From Paucidesulfovibrio longus DSM 6739 (lineage in GTDB: Bacteria; Desulfobacterota; Desulfovibrionia; Desulfovibrionales; Desulfovibrionaceae), in NCBI RefSeq assembly GCF_000420485.1, contig NZ_ATVA01000017.1:203019-267018 (forward strand): DNA of 64,000 nucleotides, given 5' to 3'. The translations under genes and the position numbers were made by a program. Positions 11,651 through 21,253 of this stretch are shown piece after piece. The notes beneath the pieces are model-generated. The model was given only the letters and a program-made list of their open reading frames with translations, did not search any database and was not told where the DNA came from. Position 1 is the first letter of the stretch; each line of letters starts with the position of its first letter.

Positions 11651-12796
11651 ATGAACATGGTCTTCGGCTGGCTGCGCACCCCTTTCGCAAAGTTGTTCGG
11701 CGCCATTCTCGGCGTGTTGCTGGCCGCCACGCTCGGCTTCTACTGGTTCGAGCTGCGCAACAACATGGTGCACGGACCGCTCTCCGCGCTCTGGTGGAGC
11801 GTCGTCACCCTGACCACCGTGGGCTACGGGGACATCGTGCCCCAGACCGCGGGCGGACGCATCATGGGCATCCTGGTCATGCTCTGCGGCATAGGCCTCG
11901 TGAGCACCTTCACCGGCAACCTGGCCTCCATGCTCGTGGAGCGCAAGGCCAGGAAACGCAAAGGGCTTCTGGAAGTGAAACTCAACGACCACATCGTCAT
12001 CCTCGGATGGAACGCCTTCGCCCTCAACCTGGCCCAGGCCCTGGTCCAGGACGGGGTGCTCGACGGGCGCAGCCTCGTGCTCGTGAACACCCTCGGCGAA
12101 GAGGCCCGCAGCGAAATCGCCTACTCCCTGGGCCTGGGCGAGCGGTTGCAGTTCGTCCACGGCAGCGGAGCGCAGAAAAGCGTCGTGCACAAGGCGCGGC
12201 CCCAGGAAGCCCGCACGGCCTACCTGCTCTGCCAGGAAGGCCTGGACCCGGCCGAAGCGGACCAGCAAACCATCTATTCGGCCCTGACCCTGCGCTCGCT
12301 CGCGCCCAAGCTGCCCATCTACGGGGAGGTCGGGCTGCCGGACAACCGCGAGCACCTGCTCCGCGCCGGGGTCAACGAACTGCTCGTGCGCGGAGAAATC
12401 GCCACCCGCGCGCTCGGACTCATGGGCCGCGACCCTGCCCTCTGGAGCCTGATGCAGTCCATGCTCGGCCTGCGGGGAGCCGGGCTTCTCGACCTGCGCC
12501 CCCTGACGCGGGAGGAACGCGGAATGGACTGGCGAACCTTCGCCGAGCGCTGCCGCGCCCAGAACGGGAGCCTGCCCCTGGCCCTGTGCAAGAAGAGCCG
12601 CGACATTTCGCTTCAGGACATCCTGGACGAAGGATCCGCCCTGGATTCCTTCATCCTGGAGCTGTTCGCCTCCTCGGGCCAGGACACGCGCCTCGGCGAG
12701 CAGGGTCCGGGCGTGACGGCCAACCCTTCCGACGACGAGCCCCTGGCCGCATACGATTCGGTTCTCTTTATGAAAGCGCGGGGGGCAAAGTCATGA
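11651..12796 (+). CDS. Two-TM potassium channel with RCK/TrkA-N-like domain
   Basis: A 381-residue inner-membrane K+ channel subunit. TM1 is at about residues 10-31, a pore helix leads to the canonical selectivity filter TTVGYGD (about 54-60), and TM2 is at about 70-92. A cytoplasmic TrkA-N/RCK-like Rossmann region begins at [21 protein letters not shown], where the usual GxGxxG nucleotide loop is not conserved. The start at 11651 follows GGAGAGG by 6 bases; an in-frame ATG at 11636 has no such site. The stop codon overlaps the start of a cyclic-nucleotide-binding gene (ATGA), so the two are translationally coupled and probably work together in gating. Confidence 0.9.
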   Translation: MNMVFGWLRTPFAKLFGAILGVLLAATLGFYWFELRNNMVHGPLSALWWSVVTLTTVGYGDIVPQTAGGRIMGILVMLCGIGLVSTFTGNLASMLVERKARKRKGLLEVKLNDHIVILGWNAFALNLAQALVQDGVLDGRSLVLVNTLGEEARSEIAYSLGLGERLQFVHGSGAQKSVVHKARPQEARTAYLLCQEGLDPAEADQQTIYSALTLRSLAPKLPIYGEVGLPDNREHLLRAGVNELLVRGEIATRALGLMGRDPALWSLMQSMLGLRGAGLLDLRPLTREERGMDWRTFAERCRAQNGSLPLALCKKSRDISLQDILDEGSALDSFILELFASSGQDTRLGEQGPGVTANPSDDEPLAAYDSVLFMKARGAKS

Positions 12797-13311
12797 GCGA
12801 CATCGAATGGAGCCGCATTCCGCTCTTCGAGGGACTGACCGAAGACTGGCTCAAGCTCGTTGCGGCCATCTTCGACAGCGTGGACATTCCGGCCGGGCAA
12901 AACCTGCTGGAGGAAGGGAACGAGGGCGACGAACTGTATATCCTGGTGCGGGGCCGCGTGCGCGTCATCAAGGCCATGCTCATCCAGGGCATGAACCTGC
13001 CCCTGCTGGAGGCGGCCAGCCCGCACAAGGTGCTGGCCACCCTGGGGGCCGAGGGCTACCCGGTCTTCGGGGAAATGGCCCTGCTCGACCTCGACATCCG
13101 CTCGGCCACGGTGACCGTGATCGAGGACGCCCGATTCCTGCGCACGGACCGCGAACGCTTTTTCGCCCTGGTGGAGCAGGAACCCCGGCTGGGCAGCCGC
13201 CTGCTGGCCATCCTCGGCAAACGGCTGGCCGCCACGGTACGCCGCAGCAACAACGAGCTGATCAAGCTGACCACGGCCCTGGCCCTGGCCCTGACGCGCA
13301 GCAGAGCCTGA
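12793..13311 (+). CDS. Cyclic-nucleotide-binding-domain protein coupled to the K+ channel
   Basis: A 172-residue soluble protein made almost only of one cNMP-binding beta-roll. It begins [20 protein letters not shown], continues with [25 protein letters not shown], and contains a phosphate-binding-cassette-like stretch ([22 protein letters not shown]) that has the FGEMALL core and an Arg. No DNA-binding helix-turn-helix follows, so it is not a CRP-type transcription factor. Its ATG overlaps the channel stop by four bases. The likely role is a detachable ligand sensor for the upstream channel. Whether it binds cAMP, cGMP or nothing cannot be read from sequence. Confidence 0.88.
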   Translation: MSDIEWSRIPLFEGLTEDWLKLVAAIFDSVDIPAGQNLLEEGNEGDELYILVRGRVRVIKAMLIQGMNLPLLEAASPHKVLATLGAEGYPVFGEMALLDLDIRSATVTVIEDARFLRTDRERFFALVEQEPRLGSRLLAILGKRLAATVRRSNNELIKLTTALALALTRSRA

Positions 13312-13393
13312 TTCGATATTATTCTTGCGATTACCCATCCCTTCCGTTACGTTAGAAAAAATCTAGAAAGACGGACAATCAGGGGTGGGACTT

Positions 13394-14359
13394 ATGAGAC
13401 GTACCGTCAGGCAGATGCGCGTCGTCGCGTTCGCGGCGTGCTGCATCGTATTGCTTGTCAGCATTGGTTGCGTTCAGAAAAAACGCATTTACAGCGAACC
13501 GGCCCATTACGACCACGGGACGGCTTCGCCCGCCTCCGCATCCGCGCCGGCCCAGGCCGGAACCCAGAGCGCGAACCTGGCCGTGCAGCAGCAGGAGCTT
13601 CCGGAACAGAAGCCGCTCCCCGCGGCCCAATCCGCGACCCAATCCGCGCCCGAACCCGCGCCCGCACCCGCGCCCGCACCGCAAGCCGAAACCGCCCCGC
13701 CGCAAGCCGTTGCCGCCGCTCCTTCCGGAGACGTGGGCATGGCCTCCTGGATCGCGGACGACTTCCACGGACTGCGCACCGCCAGCGGCGAACTCTACGA
13801 CAAAGACGCCCTGACCGCCTCGCACCGGGATCTGCCCATGAACACGAGGGTGGAGGTCACCAACCTGGAGAACGGTCGCTTCACCGTGGTGCGCATCAAC
13901 GATCGCGGCCCCTTCAAGAAAAACCGGATCATCGACGTGTCGCGCCGCGCGGCCGAGGAACTGGGCATGATTTCCTCCGGACTGGCCAAGGTGCGCCTGC
14001 GCGTGCTCGACGGCCAGGGAGCGCCGTCCGGTCAAGGCGCGACAGAGACGAAACAGCCCGCCCCCGACGAAGCGTCGAAGGCGGGCAGTGTCTCGGGACA
14101 ATCGTCCCAGGCCCAGCCGGATTCCTGGTATGTGCAGGTCGGCGCGTTCCAGGATCGGGAAAACGCCAAAAACGTCCTGGCGGGTCTGTATTCCGCCGGA
14201 TACGGGCAGTCTCGCATCAGCCGCAGCCAGGAGGACGGCCTCTACCGCGTCCAGGCGGGCAGCTTCGCCACCAGGGCCGATGCCGAAGCCGCCCTGGAAA
14301 CGCTCAAGCCGCAATATCCCGCAGGCTACGTGATCAATTCGGGTTCAGTTCAGCCCTGA
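13394..14359 (+). CDS. rlpA: RlpA-like septal lipoprotein with SPOR domain
   Basis: A 321-residue lipoprotein of the RlpA family, which binds or cleaves denuded glycan strands at the division site. The signal peptide ends at the lipobox VSIGC. A Pro/Ala/Gln-rich linker (repeated APEP/PAPAP) follows, then a double-psi beta-barrel domain (GMASWIADDFHGLRTASGE to RINDRGPFKKNRIIDVSRRAA). A C-terminal SPOR domain starts at WYVQVGAFQDRENAKNVL and ends with the protein. RlpA usually has GxASWYG; here it reads GMASWIADDFHG. An alternative GTG start lies nine bases upstream. The 3' end overlaps the convergent HU/IHF gene by 26 bases. Confidence 0.9.
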   Translation: MRRTVRQMRVVAFAACCIVLLVSIGCVQKKRIYSEPAHYDHGTASPASASAPAQAGTQSANLAVQQQELPEQKPLPAAQSATQSAPEPAPAPAPAPQAETAPPQAVAAAPSGDVGMASWIADDFHGLRTASGELYDKDALTASHRDLPMNTRVEVTNLENGRFTVVRINDRGPFKKNRIIDVSRRAAEELGMISSGLAKVRLRVLDGQGAPSGQGATETKQPAPDEASKAGSVSGQSSQAQPDSWYVQVGAFQDRENAKNVLAGLYSAGYGQSRISRSQEDGLYRVQAGSFATRADAEAALETLKPQYPAGYVINSGSVQP

Positions 14360-14624
14360 ACTTGCGGGAAAGCCGGAACACGACGACCTTGCGCGGCGGC
14401 AGCGTGATGGTCTCGCTGGTCTGGGGGTTGCGCCCCTTGCGCGCGCGCTTGTCGTAGGCCTCGAACTTGCCGAAGCCGCTCACGAGAAGGGCATGGTCCT
14501 TCTTGATGGACAGCTTCATGATGTCGAGGATGCTCTCCACGAGATCCTTGATCTCGGCACGGTTCTTCTCCGTGCGCTCGTAGATGTAGTCAACGATCCC
14601 GGCTTTGGTCAGCGTCTGTGACAT
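14334..14624 (-). CDS. HU/IHF-family DNA-bending protein
   Basis: A 96-residue histone-like protein of the IHF-alpha/HU type that bends DNA as a dimer. It has the N-terminal helices (LTKAGIVDYIYERTEKNRAEIKDLVESIL), the GFGKFEAYDKRARKGRNPQT strand and arm with the intercalating proline, and the conserved FRLSRKFRAELN C-terminus. The start at 14624 has AGGAGG six bases upstream and was preferred to an earlier ATG at 14648. It lies 36 bases downstream of the HIT gene on the same strand and is probably co-transcribed with it. Confidence 0.92.
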   Translation of the reverse strand: MSQTLTKAGIVDYIYERTEKNRAEIKDLVESILDIMKLSIKKDHALLVSGFGKFEAYDKRARKGRNPQTSETITLPPRKVVVFRLSRKFRAELNPN

Positions 14625-14660
14625 GCTTGCCTCCTGGTCTGAAGACATGGGTACTCCTGC

Positions 14661-15077
14661 TCAAGCGAGCGAAGACCGGATTTTTTCCGCAAATGCGTTC
14701 ATCTCGTCCTGGCTCTCGTAGGACTTCTGGCCCCAGTGGTTCAATCCGTCGTCCAAGAAACGGGGAATCAGGTGGAAATGCGCGTGCATGACCAGCTGCC
14801 CCGCAGCCTCGTAATTGTTCATGCCCAGGTTGAGCCCGTCCGCTTTCGTCGCGGCCATGACCGCCGCGCCAACGCGCTTCAGGTCCGCCAGCAGCACTCC
14901 CGCGATCTCGTCCGGCAGGTCGAAGAAGTTTTCGTGGTGCCGCTTGGGAATCAGCAGGGCGTGCCCCTTGTTCACCGGGGCGATATCCAGAAAGGCGAGG
15001 ATTTCCTCGCTTTCGTAGATCTTGGCGCAAGGGATTTCCCCAGCCGCGATCCTGCAAAAAATGCAATCCGAATTCAT
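14661..15077 (-). CDS. HIT-family nucleotide hydrolase
   Basis: A 138-residue histidine-triad protein of the HinT-like branch, which hydrolyses nucleoside phosphoramidates and related nucleotides. The catalytic triad H98-x-H100-x-H102 sits in VMHAHFHLIPRF. Zinc-binding C5 and C8 (DCIFCRI) with the KRHHENFFDL histidines are conserved. The start at 15077 (MNSDCIFC) gives the normal family length; a longer in-frame extension upstream has no family similarity. It precedes the HU/IHF gene in what is probably a two-gene unit. Confidence 0.92.
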   Translation of the reverse strand: MNSDCIFCRIAAGEIPCAKIYESEEILAFLDIAPVNKGHALLIPKRHHENFFDLPDEIAGVLLADLKRVGAAVMAATKADGLNLGMNNYEAAGQLVMHAHFHLIPRFLDDGLNHWGQKSYESQDEMNAFAEKIRSSLA

Positions 15078-15310
15078 TTCCGTTCCGATTTCTGTTTGCG
15101 CCCGCAAAGCAGGCGAGTGCCCGCCCACGCTCTTTTCCCGGCTTCTCGAACCGAGAAAAAGACGCGAGTTATGAGGAAGATAGCCCACAGCGACGCTTTA
15201 ATCAAGGCATTTCCTTGAAGAAAGCTGTTGCTCTTGCGTTATTTTTCAACGCAACGGCAACTGTGCTAGGCTTTTATAAGAATATTAGAAGGTTGGCAAG
15301 AGCCAGATGA

Positions 15311-17170
15311 TCATCCCGCCGGGATGTATTCGGAAACCAGCTTGCGCAGCAGGGAGCGGATGCGCTCGGCGTCGTGGGAGCGGGCCGCCAGGCGCAGTTC
15401 CTCGATGGTCTCGTCCAGCAGCATGCAGTCGCAGGGCTGGGATTCCGCCGTGCCGCGCAGCACGCGTATCTTCTCGTGTTCCGTGCGGACCACGTCCTCG
15501 CCCTCGGTGATCAGTTCCTCGTAGAGCTTCTCGCCCTCGCGCAGGCCCGTGAACACGATCTCGATGTCCCGGCCCGGGGTCTTGCCGGAAAGCCGGATCA
15601 GGTCCGCGGCCATGTCCGCGATGCGCACCGGCTCGCCCATGTCCAGGATGAAGATCTCCCCGCCCCGGCGGCCCATGGTTCCGGCCTGGAGGATCAGCTG
15701 GGCGGCCTCGGAAATGCTCATGAAATAGCGCGTGACTTCGGGATCGGTCACGGTCACGGGACCGCCCTTTTCGATCTGCTGGCGGAAGAGGGGCATCACC
15801 GAACCGCTGGAGCCGATGACGTTGCCGAAGCGCACGGCCATGAACAGGGTCTTGGTGTCCTGGTGGCGCTTCATGAGCAGCTCGGTGACGCGCTTGCTCG
15901 CGCCCATGACGTTGGTGGGCCGCACGGCCTTGTCCGTGGACACGGTCACGAAGCGGCGCACCTCGTGGTGCACGGCCACGCGCATCAGCCCGCGCGTGCC
16001 CACGATGTTGTTTTCCACGGCCTGCCAGGGGTTCTGCTCCAGCATGGGCACGTGCTTGTAGGCGGCGGCGTGGAAGACGACTTCGGGGCGATGCTCCGCG
16101 AAAACGCGCTCCAACAGTCCGTCGTCGTTCAGGTTTCCGAGCACGGCCGCATAGTCGTGAAAACCGAACTCCCAGTGCAGCTGCATCTGGATCTGATAGA
16201 GATTGAATTCCGAGGCGTCGAAGAGAACCAGCTTTGCGGGATTGTAGCGGATGATCTGGCGGCAAAGCTCCGAGCCGATGCTCCCGCCGCAGCCCGTGAC
16301 CAGGACGCAGCGGCCGCCGAGCAGGCCCTGGATGCCCTCGTTGTCGATGACCACTTCGGTCCGGCCCAGAAGGTCGTGATAATCCACGTCGCGCAGCTGC
16401 TTGATGCCCACGCGGCCGCCCATGATCTCGCCCATGGCCGGAAGAATGCGGTGCTTCAGGCCCGTGGCCTTGCAGGCCTCCACGATGCGGCGCATCTGGC
16501 CGGACGAGGCCTGGGAAACGGCGATGAAGATCTCCTCGACCTTGTAGCGCTCCACCAGCTCGCCCATCTCTTCCACGCGGCCCAGAACGGCCTTGCCGTG
16601 CAGGGTCCGGCCCCGCTTGGCGGAATCGTCGTCCACAAAGCCCACCAGCTGGTAGCCGAGCCCGGCGTTGCCGGAAAGCTCCCGCGAGACCAGCTCGCCC
16701 GCGCGCCCCGCGCCGACCACGAGCACGTTGCGCCGCTCGCGCCAAAAGCGCAGGCCGCCCGAGGAAATCACGGCGAAGCCCATGCGGATGGCCAGACGCA
16801 GCCCCCCGGCCAGAACCAGGGCGAAGAGCCAGTCCAGGGCGAACACGCTGCGCGGAAAGCCCGTGAACCGATGCACGTAGGCCACGGCCGCGACCACGGC
16901 CAGGGACTGGACCACGGAGACGTGGAACAGCCGCACCGCGTCGCCCAGGCTCGTGTAGCGCCACATGCCGCGATACATGCCGAAAACGAAGTAGAACGGC
17001 AGCTTGATGGCCAGGACCAGGGGCAGCACGCCCCAGAACTGCGTCAGATAGTGCGGGGGAATCTCGAAATCGAAGCGGACCAGATAGGCGCCCAGCAGAG
17101 CCACGGAAAACAGCAGCGCGTCCGCCGCGATCATGGCGTAGAGCTTGGGATTTCGCCAATTGAAATACAT
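15311..17170 (-). CDS. pglF: UDP-N-acetylglucosamine 4,6-dehydratase, membrane-bound (PglF/CapD/WbpM type)
   Basis: A 619-residue inner-membrane nucleotide-sugar dehydratase that makes UDP-4-keto-6-deoxy-GlcNAc, the first step of bacillosamine-type sugars. Four hydrophobic segments fill residues 10-135. A first Rossmann fold (VLVVGAGRAGELVSREL) and the catalytic SDR domain (VLVTGCGGSIGSELCRQI) follow. The catalytic region reads VSTDKAVRPTNVMGASKR, with the Met of the TDKA..NVMGA..K signature replacing the usual Tyr, as in PglF/WbpM. The start at 17170 has GAGGT upstream and begins one base after the stop of the aminotransferase gene. It is the last gene of the minus-strand glycan cluster. Confidence 0.93.
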   Translation of the reverse strand: MYFNWRNPKLYAMIAADALLFSVALLGAYLVRFDFEIPPHYLTQFWGVLPLVLAIKLPFYFVFGMYRGMWRYTSLGDAVRLFHVSVVQSLAVVAAVAYVHRFTGFPRSVFALDWLFALVLAGGLRLAIRMGFAVISSGGLRFWRERRNVLVVGAGRAGELVSRELSGNAGLGYQLVGFVDDDSAKRGRTLHGKAVLGRVEEMGELVERYKVEEIFIAVSQASSGQMRRIVEACKATGLKHRILPAMGEIMGGRVGIKQLRDVDYHDLLGRTEVVIDNEGIQGLLGGRCVLVTGCGGSIGSELCRQIIRYNPAKLVLFDASEFNLYQIQMQLHWEFGFHDYAAVLGNLNDDGLLERVFAEHRPEVVFHAAAYKHVPMLEQNPWQAVENNIVGTRGLMRVAVHHEVRRFVTVSTDKAVRPTNVMGASKRVTELLMKRHQDTKTLFMAVRFGNVIGSSGSVMPLFRQQIEKGGPVTVTDPEVTRYFMSISEAAQLILQAGTMGRRGGEIFILDMGEPVRIADMAADLIRLSGKTPGRDIEIVFTGLREGEKLYEELITEGEDVVRTEHEKIRVLRGTAESQPCDCMLLDETIEELRLAARSHDAERIRSLLRKLVSEYIPAG

Positions 17171-17171
17171 G

Positions 17172-18308
<1,137 letters not shown>

Positions 18309-18310
18309 GC

Positions 18311-18934
18311 TCAGGAAATCTTCCGGGCGGGAACCCCGACCCAGGTTTCGTTCGCGGGCACGTCGCGGGTGACCACCGCGCCCGCGCCCACCACGCACCA
18401 GTCGCCCAGGCTCAGCCGGGGCACGATGCTCGCGCCCAGCCCCACCAGAGCGCCCTCGCCCACGTGCACCTCGCCGCCCAGGTTCACGCCGGGAGCCACG
18501 TGACTGAACTCGCCGATGGCGTTGTGGTGGTCCACGGTGGCCCCGGTGTTGACGATGGCCCCGCGCCCCACGGTGGTGCCGGGGTTGACCACGGCTCCGG
18601 CGCAGACCATGGCCCCGGCCTTGATGGACACGTCCGGCGCGAGCACGGCCGAAGGATGGATGGCCGTGATCAGCTGCTCGTCCTTGAGGCGCTCGGTCAT
18701 CTCCAGGCGCGTGCGGTTGTCGCCGATGGCCACGATGACGGCCTCGTGGCCGATGTCGTCGAGCTTGTCCACGTTGCCGAGCACCTTGAGCCCGAGAAAT
18801 TCCTTGCCTGCGAGCGAGGAGTCGTCGTCCAGGAAACCCATCAGCTCCAGGTCGCGCCCCTTGGCCCACATATGGAAAAGGATGTCGGCCACGACCTGGC
18901 CGTGCCCTCCCGCTCCGATGATGACGACTTTCAT
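18311..18934 (-). CDS. pglD: Sugar O/N-acetyltransferase, PglD (hexapeptide repeat)
   Basis: A 207-residue acetyltransferase of the PglD/NeuD family that transfers acetyl from acetyl-CoA to the 4-amino group of UDP-4-amino sugars. It has an N-terminal Rossmann-like UDP-sugar-binding domain (MKVVIIGAGGHGQVVADIL) and a left-handed beta-helix from about residue 90 (VSIKAGAMVCAGAVVNPGTT). The catalytic base histidine is in GATVDHHNAIGEFSHVAPG, and the protein ends VPARKIS. The gene sits 16 bases below the next aminotransferase gene and just above pglE. Confidence 0.92.
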   Translation of the reverse strand: MKVVIIGAGGHGQVVADILFHMWAKGRDLELMGFLDDDSSLAGKEFLGLKVLGNVDKLDDIGHEAVIVAIGDNRTRLEMTERLKDEQLITAIHPSAVLAPDVSIKAGAMVCAGAVVNPGTTVGRGAIVNTGATVDHHNAIGEFSHVAPGVNLGGEVHVGEGALVGLGASIVPRLSLGDWCVVGAGAVVTRDVPANETWVGVPARKIS

Positions 18935-18950
18935 TGCCGGTCCCCTTTGG

Positions 18951-20114
18951 TCAATGTTTCAGGGCGATTCGCACCGCCTCGATAACGTCCTGAACGTCCG
19001 TGTCCGTCAGCTTGGCCGAAAGCGGCAGGCTCACGGTCTGCCGCCCGATGCGGGTGCCGTGGGGCGTGTCCTTTGGCCGCCAGCCGAAGCGTTCCTGGTA
19101 GTAGGGCTGCTCCGGCAGGCCCAGGTAGTGCACGCCCACGCCGATGTTCTCGGCGGTCATGCGCTGGAGGAAGCGGTCGCGGCTCACGCCCGCGCGCGCC
19201 TCGTCCACGAGCAGCGTGTAGAGATGCAGCCCGTGCAGGGTTTCCGCCTCGGGCGGGGCCGGGCAGGTCACGGGCAGGTCCGCGAAGGCCGCGTCGTACA
19301 TGTCCCAGATTTCCCGCCGCCGCACATAATAATGATCCACCCTGGCCAGCTGGTGAATGCCGATGGCGGCCTGGATGTCCATCATGTTGTATTTGAACCC
19401 GGCCTCCACGACCTGATAGTGCTTGTAGCCCTCGTCGCCGAAGCGCTTCCAGGCGTCCGCGCTCATGCCGTGCAGGCCCAGGATCTTGATCCGGTCCAGG
19501 TCTTCCTTGCGCTTCGCCAGGACCATGCCGCCCTCGCCCGTGACCACGTTCTTGGTCACGTAGAAGCTGAAGCAGCCGAAGTCGCCGAACGTGCCGCAAT
19601 GCTTTCCCTTGTAGGTCGATTCGATGGCGTGGGCGCAGTCCTCCACGATCTTCAGCCCGTGCTCGTCCGCCAGGGCCAGAAGCGCGTCCATGTCGCAGGG
19701 GCGGCCCGCGAAGTGGACCGGAAGAATCGCCCGCGTGCGCGGCGTGATCTTGGCGCGCACCGCCTCCGGGTCGATGTTCATGCTCACGGGGTCCACGTCC
19801 GCCAGCACGGGAACCGCTCCGGCGTGGATGATGGCGTTGACCGTGGCGCAAAAGGTCAGGGGCGTGGTGATGACCTCGTCTCCGGGCCGGAGCCGGAGCG
19901 CCACGAGGCTGAGGTGCAGGGCGGCGGTGCAGGAGTTGAACGCGGCGGCGTGCTCGGCCTGGGTGTAGGCCGCGAACTCGCGCTCGAAGCGGGCCACCTT
20001 GGGCCCGGTGCCGAGCCAGCCGCTGCGCAGGCTTCCGGCAACCTCCTCGATCTCGGCCTCCTCGATGCGGGGCGAGCCGAAAACGAGAAAACGCTCCTTG
20101 GGTCGGACAGGCAT
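18951..20114 (-). CDS. DegT/DnrJ/EryC1 sugar aminotransferase (second copy)
   Basis: A 387-residue PLP-dependent aminotransferase, paralogous to PglE but clearly different in sequence. It has AFNSCTAALHLSLVAL, the IVEDCAHAIESTYKGK region, and the PLP lysine in SFYVTKNVVTGEGGMV, a form resembling ArnB/PmrH-type nucleotide-sugar aminotransferases. Its keto-sugar substrate is unknown; it may act on a second sugar of the same glycan. The ATG at 20114 follows GGAGAT. The gene opens the pglD-pglE-pglF group and is separated from the UspA gene by 95 bases. Confidence 0.88.
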   Translation of the reverse strand: MPVRPKERFLVFGSPRIEEAEIEEVAGSLRSGWLGTGPKVARFEREFAAYTQAEHAAAFNSCTAALHLSLVALRLRPGDEVITTPLTFCATVNAIIHAGAVPVLADVDPVSMNIDPEAVRAKITPRTRAILPVHFAGRPCDMDALLALADEHGLKIVEDCAHAIESTYKGKHCGTFGDFGCFSFYVTKNVVTGEGGMVLAKRKEDLDRIKILGLHGMSADAWKRFGDEGYKHYQVVEAGFKYNMMDIQAAIGIHQLARVDHYYVRRREIWDMYDAAFADLPVTCPAPPEAETLHGLHLYTLLVDEARAGVSRDRFLQRMTAENIGVGVHYLGLPEQPYYQERFGWRPKDTPHGTRIGRQTVSLPLSAKLTDTDVQDVIEAVRIALKH

Positions 20115-20209
20115 AGTATCTCCAGGATGATGTCGCTGCGGGACGTTCCCGCTGGGCCGCGATATACCCCGTTGTTTCAGGCTCGTCCAGGCGAACGCAC
20201 GCTTCGCGG

Positions 20210-20632
20210 TCAGCGAATCACGAGCACCGGGCAGGGCGCGAGGTGCAGCACCTTGTGCGTCACGCTGCCGACCATCAGCCCTTCCAGGTCGCTCTTGCCC
20301 TTGGATCCCATGATGATCAGGTCGCAGCCCTCGGCCGTGGCCACGTCGAAGATGACCTCCGCAGAGGGGCCGCCCACGATGCGCGTCACGTAGTTCGCGC
20401 CGGAGAGCGAAAGCGTTTCCTCATAGGGCCGGAGCACTTCCTGGGCCTCGCGGTTCATGCGGTCCATGGCCTCGTCGAAATTGGGCTTGCCCAGCGTCTG
20501 GGGCACGGACTTGTGCGCGTGCAGCAGCACGGCCTCGGCCCCCACCAGCTCGCAGAAGCCCACGGCGTAGTTCACGGCGCGGTCCGAGCTGGAAGAGCCG
20601 TCCACGGGCAAAAGCACTTTCTTGATCTGCAT
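20210..20632 (-). CDS. Universal stress protein (UspA family, ATP-binding type)
   Basis: A 140-residue cytoplasmic UspA-domain protein. The N-terminus KKVLLPVDGSSSSDRAVNYA holds the ATP-contacting Asp, and the C-terminal loop G-S-K-G-K-(9)-G-S-V-T (GSKGKSDLEGLMVGSVTHK) is the ATP-binding signature of the MJ0577-like class. It lies between glycan genes, three bases below the stop of the sugar-phosphate transferase, so it is transcribed with them. A role in the glycan pathway is not expected; it may have been captured by the operon or tie stress to surface-sugar production. Confidence 0.93.
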   Translation of the reverse strand: MQIKKVLLPVDGSSSSDRAVNYAVGFCELVGAEAVLLHAHKSVPQTLGKPNFDEAMDRMNREAQEVLRPYEETLSLSGANYVTRIVGGPSAEVIFDVATAEGCDLIIMGSKGKSDLEGLMVGSVTHKVLHLAPCPVLVIR

Positions 20633-20635
20633 ATC

Positions 20636-21253
20636 TCAATCTCCGTTGGTTGCTTCGGGTCGTTTTGAACCCATGAATTCCGCCATGGTCGCGTGGCCGG
20701 GCTGGCAGACGCCCTCCCGCCGCGCAACGCTCGCCACGGTCATCAACAGTATCCTCAGGTCCAGGAGCAGGCTGCGGTTGTCCACGTACCAGACATCCAG
20801 CGCGAAGCGCTCCTCCCAGGAGAGCGCGTTGCGGCCCCGGACCTGCGCCCAGCCCGTGATGCCGGGCCGGACCTCCATGCGCCGCGCCTGCTGCGGCGTG
20901 TAGCGCTCCAAGTATTGCATAAGAAGGGGCCGGGGGCCAACCAGACTCATGTCCCCCCTGAGCACGTTATACAACTCCGGCAGCTCGTCCAGCGAGGTGG
21001 AGCGCAGAAAACGCCCCAGCGGCGTGAGCCGCTCGCAGTCCGGCAGAGGGGTTCCGTCCGGGCCGGCGGCCTCGCGCATGGTCCGGAACTTGTACATCGT
21101 GAACGGCCTGCCTCCCAGGCCGGGCCGCACCTGCCGGAAGAGCACGCCCCGCCCCAGCTTCAGCCGCACGGCCAGGGCCACGCCGAGCATCACGGGCCAG
21201 AGCAGGGCCAGGCCCGCCAGGGCCACGCCCAGGTCCATCAGTCGCTTCAGCAA
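20636..21253 (-). CDS. pglC: Undecaprenyl-phosphate sugar phosphotransferase (PglC/WcaJ small type)
   Basis: A 205-residue monotopic initiating phosphoglycosyl transferase. It consists of one re-entrant membrane helix (LMDLGVALAGLALLWPVMLG) and the catalytic core typical of PglC: FRQVRPGLGGRPFTMYKFRTM, the essential Asp-Glu in STSLDELPELYNVLRGDMSLVGPRPLL, and the VRPGITGWAQVRGRN segment. It should load a diacetylbacillosamine-like phosphate onto undecaprenyl phosphate at the inner membrane. Its start overlaps the end of the glycosyltransferase gene by seven bases. Confidence 0.92.
   Translation of the reverse strand: MLKRLMDLGVALAGLALLWPVMLGVALAVRLKLGRGVLFRQVRPGLGGRPFTMYKFRTMREAAGPDGTPLPDCERLTPLGRFLRSTSLDELPELYNVLRGDMSLVGPRPLLMQYLERYTPQQARRMEVRPGITGWAQVRGRNALSWEERFALDVWYVDNRSLLLDLRILLMTVASVARREGVCQPGHATMAEFMGSKRPEATNGD

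Noticed and set aside
15230..15260. Inverted repeat TTGCGTT/AACGCAA as a terminator of the glycan cluster
   Set aside because: The stem is only seven base pairs and has no T-run in either direction. It could equally be part of a promoter or operator for the HIT gene.
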